Below, one piece after another: positions 53,201 through 59,527 of a DNA stretch of 59,527 nt. Location of the stretch: positions 1 to 59,527 of the forward strand of contig NZ_JASZYS010000024.1 of the NCBI RefSeq assembly GCF_030316845.1. Reading direction: 5' to 3'. This DNA comes from Variovorax davisae. Lineage in GTDB: Bacteria; Pseudomonadota; Gammaproteobacteria; Burkholderiales; Burkholderiaceae_C. Position numbers and translations under genes: made by a program. Every line of letters begins with the position of its first letter. Within the stretch, counting starts at the first letter, position 1. The notes beneath the pieces were generated by a model. The model ran no database searches, had not been told where the DNA came from, and saw only the letters and a program-made list of their open reading frames with translations.

Positions 53201-54256
53201 TGGTACCGGCTGCTCGGCGCCAAGGTGGGACGCAACGCCGAGATCTCGACCGCGCTGGGCGTGGTGCCCGACATGCTCACGCTCGGCGAGGGCAGCTTCA
53301 TCGCCGATGCGGTGCTGCTGGGGGACGAGGAGATCGACGGCGGCTGGATGTCGATGCGCCCGACGGTCATTTCGCGCCGCAGCTTCATCGGCAACGGGGC
53401 CTACATCCCGGACGGCACCACCCTGCCCGAGAACGTGCTGATCGGCGTGCTCGGCCGCGCGCCCGATCCGGCCGCGGTCCGCAGCGGCGACACTTGGGTC
53501 GGCTCGCCGGCGCTGCGGCTGCCGGCGCGCGAAGTCGTCACCGGGCATCCGGAGGCACTGACCTTCAACCCCTCGCCCATCCGCAGGCTCGGACGCGGCC
53601 TGGTCGAGGCCTTCCGCATCGTTGCGCCGCATGCCATCGTGATCGCCGCCGGCTACACCATCGTGCTGGCCGTGATGCCCTCGGCGGCCGCCGGCCACTG
53701 GGGCGCCGTGGTCGCGTACCTGACCGTCGATGGGCTGATCTTCGGCCTCGCGACCTTCGTCTTCGTCCTGCTGTTCAAGTGGCTCTTCATCCGCCGCTAC
53801 CGGCCGCTCGCGGTGCCGATGTGGACGCCCTTCGTCTGGCTCTCCGAGGCCGCGACCAATCTCTACGAGGGCATCGCGGTGCCCAACTTCATGCACTACC
53901 TGCGCGGCACGCCCTGGCTGCCGCTCGCCTTCAACCTGCTGGGCGCGAAGATCGGCCGCGGGGTCTACCTGGACACCACCGACCTCACCGAGTTCGACTG
54001 CGTGCGCATCGGCGACCACAGCGAACTCAATGCCCAGTGCTGTCCGCAGACCCACCTGTTCGAGGACCGCGTGATGAAGATCCAGCAGGTGGACATCGGC
54101 GCCCGGGTCAACATCGGCCCGCGCAGCATCGTGCTCTACGGCGCGACGGTGCACGACGGCGCGCAGCTCGGCCCGCTGACGCTGGTGATGAAGGGCGAGA
54201 GCATCCCGCCGTCGTCGCGCTGGAGCGGAAACCCCGCCGCGCCGGTGGCCGCCTGA
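50219..54256 (+). CDS. Pls/PosA-family non-ribosomal peptide synthetase (cationic homopolymer type)
   Basis: About 1345 residues: adenylation domain (about 25-500) with YTSGSTGKPKG, NSYGPTETT, YRTGDLAR, DDQVKIRGFRVELGEIE and SSGKIDRKAL; a carrier domain (about 540-610) whose phosphopantetheine Ser is residue 575 in LGGHSLLA; then a long C-terminal region with several membrane segments and hexapeptide (left-handed beta-helix) stretches. No condensation or thioesterase domain. This is the layout of Pls (epsilon-poly-lysine) and PosA (delta-poly-ornithine) synthetases. The pocket residue equivalent to GrsA Trp239 is Glu, which could contact a cationic side chain. ATG 50219 is used; GTG 50186 is an alternative. 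It converges on the histidine kinase gene. Confidence 0.88.
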   Translation: MFRPNLAHFPHAEPFDAAPILRGPERPELIRTEVLSALFEATARRVPTRTALVFGERRLGYGELDEQAERCASRLVDDGIGPGQIVGLWLPRGIELLVAQLAIAKSGAAWLALDADTPVERIAACLDDAGAAGIVSCSAFAPRLAAIGRPLWAVEALLAECVPAGALRRRAAALPEHPAYVIYTSGSTGKPKGIAISQRSICHFLRSENALLGVRQDDLVYQGFSVAFDMSFEEIWLSYLVGATLWIAPKALATDPEALPQALAAHRITVLHAVPTLLALFGQDVPSLRLVNLGGEACPPSLVERWARPGRQLFNSYGPTETTVSASLAELEPGDPVTIGLPLPNYALLVISTDMAAGPRLLPRGEIGELCITGPGVAVGYLGRPELTAEKFLPNPWSRDADDARLYRTGDLARIDEFGRVQCLGRTDDQVKIRGFRVELGEIEVLLAQQPGVGTAAVVLREVQGVDQLIAFLVPEGSAELSAPALRAALGARLPPYMVPGRIELLARMPRLSSGKIDRKALKAQPLAEAAVPAGDSDQPETAAEAALFAALATLFPGSAIRRDSDFFDQLGGHSLLAARLASMLRADPRFTRITVREIYRQRTVGAIAAALEASAIQPADRVPDWTPPPAWRRWRCGLAQALAIPGLVAVRMAQWLAPFFTYHFHTGSPGDSVPYAVAVSVAAFLVATVLEFVLALAGKWLIAGRLAPGRYPLWGLTYFRWWLADRLVDAAPTYLISGSSLHAWWLRALGARIGRDVVIGSVKLRAPDLFSVGDGASIGNAVNFENARVMGGELLIGPIAIGAQAHVGSYAVLEGHTRIGDWGHLDAQSALAEGQAVPAGRIWSGSPARDAGAFDAASLRPRPAASRRRRIGEGLFFFTGALLVAALFFLPLFPSFMLIDVLDDFERFPWLETNVVALQLLKYFVLALPAAAVMIVLTALVSAGIRWSVLPRLESGSWPVHSNVYCGKWLVNQIQESSLAVLHGVYATLFAPCWYRLLGAKVGRNAEISTALGVVPDMLTLGEGSFIADAVLLGDEEIDGGWMSMRPTVISRRSFIGNGAYIPDGTTLPENVLIGVLGRAPDPAAVRSGDTWVGSPALRLPAREVVTGHPEALTFNPSPIRRLGRGLVEAFRIVAPHAIVIAAGYTIVLAVMPSAAAGHWGAVVAYLTVDGLIFGLATFVFVLLFKWLFIRRYRPLAVPMWTPFVWLSEAATNLYEGIAVPNFMHYLRGTPWLPLAFNLLGAKIGRGVYLDTTDLTEFDCVRIGDHSELNAQCCPQTHLFEDRVMKIQQVDIGARVNIGPRSIVLYGATVHDGAQLGPLTLVMKGESIPPSSRWSGNPAAPVAA

Positions 54257-54269
54257 CCGGCCGCGGCCG

Positions 54270-55745
54270 TCAGGCGTGCGGGCCCGAGCCGGACGCGTGC
54301 CGGCCGCCGTCGCGGGTGTCGATGCGCAGGCTGACCAGCGTGCCGGGCGGCCGCTGGCCCGGATGGGCATCTTCGAGGCGGACGGTGGCGCTGTGCTGGC
54401 GGGCGATCTCCAGCACGATCGGCAGGCCCAGGCCCGAGCCGTCGGCCTCGTTGCCGAGCACCCGGTAGAAGGGCTGGAACACCAGCTCGCGCTCGTGCGC
54501 CGCGATGCCGGGCCCGTTGTCTTCCACCTGCAGCACCAGGACCTGGCCGAAGGGGTCGGCCAGCACCCGCGCCGTGACGACGCCGGGCCGCTCGGGCGCC
54601 GACGGCGTGTAGTTGAGCGCGTTGTCGACCAGGTTGCGCACCAGTTCCTTCAGCAGCGTCGGATTGCCCTCGAACACCACGCCGGGCGAACCCGTCTCGG
54701 CGCCCTCGTAGCCGAGGTCGATGCGCTTGTCGATCGCCCGCGGCACGGCCTCGCGCACCACCTCGATCGTGAGCCGGGCCAGGTCGCAGGGCTGGCGCCC
54801 GATGTTGGCGCCGCTGCCCTCCGCCCGGGCCAGCGACAGCAGCTGGTTGACGGTGTGCGTGGCGCGCACGCTGGCGCGCCCGATCTGCTTGAGCGACTGC
54901 TTGAGTTCGTCGGCGTTGGCGCCCTCGCGCTGGGCCAGGTCGGCCTGCATCCGAAGGCCGGCCAGCGGCGTCTTCAGCTGGTGGGCGGCGTCGGCGAGAA
55001 AGCGCTTCTGCGTCCCGATCGAGTCGTTGAGCTTGTTCAGCAGTTCGTTGACCGACAGCACCAGCGGCACGACCTCCAGCGGCACCGAGGATTCGTCCAG
55101 CGGGCTGAGGTCGCCGGGCTTGCGCTCGCGGATCCGCGCCTCGACCACCGACAGCGGCTTGATGCCGCGGACCAGCGCCAGCCAGATCAGCAGCACGGCC
55201 AGCGGCAGGATCGCGAACTGCGGCAGCAGCACGCCCTTGATGATCTCGGTTGCCAGCACCGACTGCTTCTCGCGCGTCTCGGCCACCTGGAGCAGGGCCA
55301 GCGGCACATCCGGCGGCTGGCCTGCCACCCAGAGCGAGGCGATGCGCACCTTCTGGCCGTGCATCTGTCCGTCGCGCAGGTAGACCACGCCGGGCACCGG
55401 CGGGTCGTCCGTGCCCGGGAACGGCACCTCGCGCTCGCCGCTCAGCAGCGTGCCGTGGACGTCGAGCAGCTGGTAGTAGACGCGGTCGATCTCGTCGCTG
55501 CCGAGGATCTCGCGCGCCGGCTGCGGCAGCGCGAACTTGATCTGCCCGTTGTCCGTGTCGACCAGCCGGGCCAGGGTCTGGATGTTCGACTCCAGCGCCC
55601 GGTCGAAGGGCGCATTGGCGATGCCCTGCGCCACCAGCCAGGTCACGCCGATGCTGACCGGCACCAGCAGCAGCAGCGGCGTGAGCATCCAGTCGAGGAT
55701 CTCGCCGAACAGGGAGCGCTGGGCGCGCTGGAAGAGTTTGACCAA
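54270..55745 (-). CDS. Sensor histidine kinase, TctE-like
   Basis: A 491-residue membrane kinase. Two transmembrane segments (about residues 18-40 and 170-195) flank a periplasmic domain of about 130 residues. The HAMP/linker leads to the dimerisation helix with the phosphorylated His in ADAAHQLKTPLAGL, then the ATPase N box DNALNYTPS, G1 DNGPGI and G2 GSGLGLPIV. N-terminal sequence (KLFQRAQRSLFGEILDWMLTPLLLLVPVSI) matches TctE-type kinases that sense tricarboxylates, often through Bug proteins. The start is probably TTG 55745; ATG 55688 is an alternative. It is 21 bases downstream of its response regulator gene. Confidence 0.9.
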   Translation of the reverse strand: MVKLFQRAQRSLFGEILDWMLTPLLLLVPVSIGVTWLVAQGIANAPFDRALESNIQTLARLVDTDNGQIKFALPQPAREILGSDEIDRVYYQLLDVHGTLLSGEREVPFPGTDDPPVPGVVYLRDGQMHGQKVRIASLWVAGQPPDVPLALLQVAETREKQSVLATEIIKGVLLPQFAILPLAVLLIWLALVRGIKPLSVVEARIRERKPGDLSPLDESSVPLEVVPLVLSVNELLNKLNDSIGTQKRFLADAAHQLKTPLAGLRMQADLAQREGANADELKQSLKQIGRASVRATHTVNQLLSLARAEGSGANIGRQPCDLARLTIEVVREAVPRAIDKRIDLGYEGAETGSPGVVFEGNPTLLKELVRNLVDNALNYTPSAPERPGVVTARVLADPFGQVLVLQVEDNGPGIAAHERELVFQPFYRVLGNEADGSGLGLPIVLEIARQHSATVRLEDAHPGQRPPGTLVSLRIDTRDGGRHASGSGPHA

Positions 55746-55766
55746 GCGGGTGCGGCGCGCCGGCGG

Positions 55767-56441
55767 TCAGGAGGGGATCTTCTCGAGGCAGTAGCCGAGC
55801 CCGCGCACGGTGGCGATGCGCACCGGCCCCTTCTCGATCTTCTTGCGCAGCCGGTGGATGTAGACCTCGATGGCGTTGAGGCTCACCTCCTCGCCCCATT
55901 CGCACAGGCGCTCGACCAGCTGGTCCTTGCTGACCAGCCGGCCGGCGCGTTGCAGCAGCACCTCGAGCAGGCCCAGTTCGCGCGCCGACAGCTCGATCAT
56001 CTTGCCGTCGATGGTCGCCACCCGGCCGGCCTGGTCGTAGACCAGCGGGCCGTGCTTGATCGCGTTGCTGGTGCCGCCCATGCCGCGCCGGGTGAGGGCG
56101 CGCACGCGGGCTTCGAGCTCCTGCAGCGAGAAGGGCTTGGCCATGTAGTCGTCGGCGCCGTAGTCCAGGCCCTTGACCCTTTCCTCGACGCTGTCGGCCG
56201 CGGTCAGCACCAGAACCGGCAGCTGCGAACCGCGCGCACGCAGCCGCTTGAGGATCTCGAGGCCGTGCAGGTTGGGCAGGCCGAGGTCGAGGATCAGCAG
56301 GTCGAATTCGCTGTTGGTCATCAGCGCGGCATCGGCCTGCGTGCCGGTCGCCACGTGGTCGACCGCCGAGCCCGAGGTGCGCAGGCTGCGCAGCAGGGCG
56401 TCGGCCAGCACCTGGTCATCTTCTGCAATCAGTATCCGCAT
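55767..56441 (-). CDS. OmpR-family response regulator, TctD-like
   Basis: A 224-residue regulator. The receiver domain has RILIAEDDQVL (acidic pocket), the phosphorylated Asp in DLLILDLGLPN, and Lys in YMAKPFSLQELEARVRAL. The OmpR-type winged helix is in the C-terminal 95 residues (LSARELGLLEVLLQRAGRLVSKDQLVERL, NAIEVYIHRLRKKI). It pairs with the downstream kinase. Together they probably control carboxylate uptake genes such as tct operons, but no tct transporter is in this window. It follows the MarR gene by 27 bases. Confidence 0.95.
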   Translation of the reverse strand: MRILIAEDDQVLADALLRSLRTSGSAVDHVATGTQADAALMTNSEFDLLILDLGLPNLHGLEILKRLRARGSQLPVLVLTAADSVEERVKGLDYGADDYMAKPFSLQELEARVRALTRRGMGGTSNAIKHGPLVYDQAGRVATIDGKMIELSARELGLLEVLLQRAGRLVSKDQLVERLCEWGEEVSLNAIEVYIHRLRKKIEKGPVRIATVRGLGYCLEKIPS

Positions 56442-56468
56442 GCGGTGCCTCCAGACAGCCTTGGAATT

Positions 56469-56939
56469 CTAGGCCGCGGCGTAGGCCTCGAGACCGATGG
56501 TTACCACGGTGGCGATCTCTGCGCCGACGCTGGCGCGGAACTCGTCCTCGGCTTGCGCCACGGCGTTGCGGAAGGCCTCGAGCCAGGCCAGGCCGTCGGT
56601 GGTGAACAGCACCCGCCGGGCCCGCGCGTCGAGCGGATCGGGTCCGCGCCGGACCAGGCCCCAGGCCTCGCACTGGTCGACCAGCGTGCCCATCGCCTGC
56701 TTGGTCATGCCGGCCCGCTCGGCCAGCTCGGTCAGCCGCGAGCCCTCGCGCGCCAGGTGGCGCGTGATGTGGATGTGGGCGGCGCTCACCTGGGCCCGGG
56801 CCGCCAGGTTCGACAGCGCCAGCGGCACCTCGGCGTCATGCGCCATCAGGTGCAGCACCCGTTCGTCGAAGCGCCGCATCGCGTGGCCCAGCAGGCGGCC
56901 CAGGTGGGTCTGGCGCCAGGCATCGGAGGCTTTGTCCAT
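56469..56939 (-). CDS. MarR-family transcriptional regulator
   Basis: A 156-residue winged-helix protein. The helix-turn-helix is LTELAERAGMTKQAMGTLVDQCEAWGLVRRGPDPLDARARRVLFT, with the usual wing and the dimerisation helices on each side (RRFDERVLHLMAHD at the N terminus and the C-terminal 40 residues). Ligand unknown. It is divergent from recA and upstream of the TctD/TctE-like pair, from which it is separated by 27 bases, so the three could be co-transcribed. Confidence 0.88.
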   Translation of the reverse strand: MDKASDAWRQTHLGRLLGHAMRRFDERVLHLMAHDAEVPLALSNLAARAQVSAAHIHITRHLAREGSRLTELAERAGMTKQAMGTLVDQCEAWGLVRRGPDPLDARARRVLFTTDGLAWLEAFRNAVAQAEDEFRASVGAEIATVVTIGLEAYAAA

Positions 56940-56976
56940 GGTTTCGAATGGTAAGGCAAACTGACCAAAAAATGGA

Positions 56977-57004
56977 TTGCCGACGCCATATCCCTCGCTA
57001 CACT
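56977..57004 (+). promoter_or_regulatory. recA promoter
   Basis: TTGCCG (56977-56982), a 16-base spacer and TACACT (56999-57004) make a good sigma-70 promoter. The SOS box begins two bases after the -10 element, so LexA bound there would block the start of transcription. Confidence 0.65.
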
Positions 57005-57005
57005 A

Positions 57006-57021
57006 CTGTTCAAGCATCCAG
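57006..57021 (+). promoter_or_regulatory. LexA-like SOS box of recA
   Basis: CTGTTCAAGCATCCAG fits CTG-N10-CAG, lies directly downstream of the -10 element, and shares CTGT-N6-ATCCAG with the box at 31511-31526. Confidence 0.75.
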
Positions 57022-57084
57022 CCTGTGATTAAAAGCAGATCGGTGCAGCCTCTACAACCCGTTGATATTCAAGGAGTTTTCCTC

Positions 57085-58200
<1,116 letters not shown>

Positions 58201-58208
58201 CCACCCGC

Positions 58209-58658
58209 ATGGCCTTCAGTGCGCCATCGCTCAAGGGGCGCGCCCTGCGCCTCTTGAGCCAGCGCGAACATTCGCGCGCCGAGCTCGAGCGCAAGCTCAA
58301 GAAATACGAGGAAGAGCCCGGCACTCTGGCCCAGGCCCTCGACGAGCTGGCCGCCAAGGATTTCATCAGCGAGGCGAGGGTGGTGCAGTCGGTGCTGCAC
58401 CAGCGCGCGGCCCGGCTGGGCGCCGCCCGGGTTCGCCAGGAACTGCTGCACAAGGGCATCGCGCCCGAGGCGGTGGCCGAGGCGGTGGCGGGGCTGCAGG
58501 GCAGCGAGTTCGAACGTGCGCTCGAGGTCTGGAAGCGCCGCTTCGGCGCCTTGCCGCAAGATGCCACCGAGCGCGCCCGCCAGGTCCGATTCCTGATGGC
58601 GCGCGGATTCGCCGGTGCCGTCGTCGCCAAGGTGCTGCGGCACGACCCGGACGAATAG
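58209..58658 (+). CDS. recX: Regulatory protein RecX
   Basis: A 149-residue RecX with three helical repeats: LKGRALRLLSQREHSRAELERKLKKYEEE, LDELAAKDFISEARVVQSVLHQRAARLGAARVRQEL and FGALPQDATERARQVRFLMARGFAGAVVAKVL. It binds inside the RecA filament groove and limits its activity. It follows recA by eight bases and shares the SOS-controlled promoter. Confidence 0.95.
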   Translation: MAFSAPSLKGRALRLLSQREHSRAELERKLKKYEEEPGTLAQALDELAAKDFISEARVVQSVLHQRAARLGAARVRQELLHKGIAPEAVAEAVAGLQGSEFERALEVWKRRFGALPQDATERARQVRFLMARGFAGAVVAKVLRHDPDE

Positions 58659-58691
58659 GCCGGCTTCGCCAGGCCTCACGCGCATGGCTAG

Positions 58692-58793
58692 CGTCTGCGA
58701 GTGGGCAACTGCAGGGTGTTCTTTGACTTCGACGTTTCGATTCGCATCGTCAGCATCGAGGAAGTGAGGAAACGAGAGGAACAAACCTACTAG
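58692..58793 (+). pseudogene. RelE/ParE-type toxin remnant
   Basis: The frame from 58692 to the TAG at 58791-58793 encodes RLRVGNCRVFFDFDVSIRI and then VSIEEVRKREEQTY, clearly the C-terminal strands and tail of a RelE/ParE toxin (LRVGxxRVFFD type). A stop codon (58689-58691) precedes it and the N-terminal two thirds are missing. It is a decayed gene, followed at once by an antitoxin remnant. Confidence 0.75.
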
Positions 58794-58794
58794 T

Positions 58795-58989
58795 TTCCAG
58801 ACCATCCTGGGTGGAGATGGTCGCCCTGTCTTCGTCGTGTTGGGCCTGACCAGGGACGAAGTCGCCAAGCGCATGGGCGTGACGCAAAGCGCCTATGCGC
58901 AGCTCGAAACCAGCGCGCGCCTGCGCAAGGGATCGCGCGAGAACATCGCGAACGCGCTGGGCAACAGCAGCAGCCAACTCGATTTCTGA
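58795..58989 (+). pseudogene. Xre-type antitoxin remnant with internal deletion
   Basis: The frame reads FQTILGGDGRPVFVVLG, then LTRDEVAKRMGVTQSAYAQLE and LRKGSRENIANALGNSSSQLDF before a stop. The first part resembles the opening strand of the antitoxin's N-terminal domain and the second is its helix-turn-helix; the intervening middle, usually tens of residues, is absent. No start codon lies in frame after the preceding stop. It directly follows the toxin remnant, so this was a toxin-antitoxin pair. Confidence 0.7.
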
Positions 58990-59228
58990 GGCTGGTCCTG
59001 CGCGATTGAATGCGAAGCCGCAAGATGCGGCCGAGCGGCCCGGCAGGCGCGGTTCTTGATGGCGGGGGACATGGGGATAGCTCCGGGCGCAGCGCTACCG
59101 ATTTCGCGGCGCTTCAACCGTTCATGGAAACGGTCCAATCGGGCGAAGGAAATCTCTCTCTGTGGACTTTGAATGCCGATCGCCCCTGAACCCTGATAGC
59201 GTCCCATTTTTTCAGTCAAGGGGGCGCC

Positions 59229-59527
59229 GTGTCTGAAATCGCCGAGGAAATGAGAGCCTATCTGACATCGGTCGAGCAGAAGGACTTTTGCCGCAACATA
59301 TCTGAAACAGTCGCCATCGCCAAGATGCATGTCTCCATACGTTACGAAGCAATTCTGAGGTGGGATCTTCAAGAGCAAACCCGCTTCAAAAAGTGGTTTG
59401 GGTCCGTGGAAGGAATTGGCCGAGGCTGTGTGGAAACTCCCTTGATGGTCGCCTATATTGAGCCAACCCGTCTGAACGAGGTGGTGGTCCATGAAGAGAT
59501 TCATCGAAGGCGAAGACCGACAGCAGG
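59229..59527 (+). CDS. N-terminal part of an unknown protein with a zincin-like segment (runs off the window)
   Basis: From GTG 59229, with AAGGGGG as ribosome site seven bases before it, a frame stays open for 99 codons to the window edge (SEIAEEMRAYLTSVEQKDFC onward). Base composition is clearly less GC-rich than the rest of the window and codon use is less biased, suggesting acquired DNA. TRFKKWFGSVEGIGRG resembles the conserved WFG segment of M35/aspzincin-type metallopeptidases, and HEEIHRRR could be a zinc-site fragment, but the fragment is too short to be sure. The overlapping minus-strand frame looks like a shadow. The gap 58990-59228 holds no gene I can support. Confidence 0.5.
   Translation, partial: MSEIAEEMRAYLTSVEQKDFCRNISETVAIAKMHVSIRYEAILRWDLQEQTRFKKWFGSVEGIGRGCVETPLMVAYIEPTRLNEVVVHEEIHRRRRPTA

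Noticed and set aside
58893..59504. A minus-strand frame of 203 codons at the right edge
   Set aside because: It crosses the antitoxin remnant and the plus-strand gene, has no ribosome site or domain, and the plus-strand frame has a good ribosome site.

Overview
The window is GC-rich, densely packed DNA from a Gram-negative betaproteobacterium. It most resembles the Comamonadaceae, and Variovorax or a close relative is my best guess. The grounds are orphan Bug/TctC binding proteins, LysR and TctD/TctE-type regulators, an extra IF-1 gene, an autotransporter with an extended signal peptide, and a GGCCGCCCC...GGCGGCC dispersed repeat between genes. The species assignment is inference. No rRNA, tRNA, CRISPR array, phage or complete insertion sequence was seen.

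Layout. 1-4840: tail of an unknown gene, a SpeD-like/MurU pair on the minus strand, then tkt-gap. 4849-8001: an AAA ATPase behind nested palindromes, a small monooxygenase-fold protein, a VOC protein divergent from a TetR regulator with twin operators, and a lone FHA protein. 8019-14302: a flavin monooxygenase and the very large helicase Lhr. 14323-22962: AsnC-type regulator, aldo/keto reductase, SBF transporter, two LysR regulators, an M20 peptidase-Bug pair, pirin and an SlyD-like PPIase. 23235-30011: a 2258-residue autotransporter with about 0.9-kb internal DNA repeats. 30195-33819: a divergent Nramp relative and a RecB-nuclease/XPD-type helicase fusion with a LexA-like box. 34207-39344: a second M20-Bug pair, and an extradiol dioxygenase coupled to a diheme cytochrome c and divergent from a TetR gene. 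39366-41900: a likely cold-shock operon (leader, 82-residue protein, IF-1 paralogue, DbpA, 56-residue basic protein, terminator). 42010-45377: a trypsin-fold pseudoprotease, a sugar isomerase-like protein, a class I amidotransferase-like hydrolase and a mini-lipoprotein. 45389-54256: topoisomerase III with a C-terminal SWIB domain, divergent from a SET methyltransferase that is followed by birA, a membrane stub and a Pls/PosA-type peptide synthetase. 54270-59527: a TctE/TctD-like two-component pair, a MarR regulator, recA-recX with a LexA-like box, a ruined toxin-antitoxin pair, and a partial lower-GC gene at the edge.

The most interesting parts are: (1) the divergent SWIB-topoisomerase/SET pair, where both proteins carry lysine-rich histone-H1-like stretches, giving a chromatin-like module; (2) the Pls/PosA synthetase, whose family makes cationic homopolymers such as epsilon-poly-lysine or delta-poly-ornithine, apparently co-directional with the SET gene; (3) the putatively SOS-controlled helicase-nuclease fusion; and (4) the cold-shock-like operon with a leader of about 270 nt. 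All functions are read from motifs and family resemblance. No database search was run.
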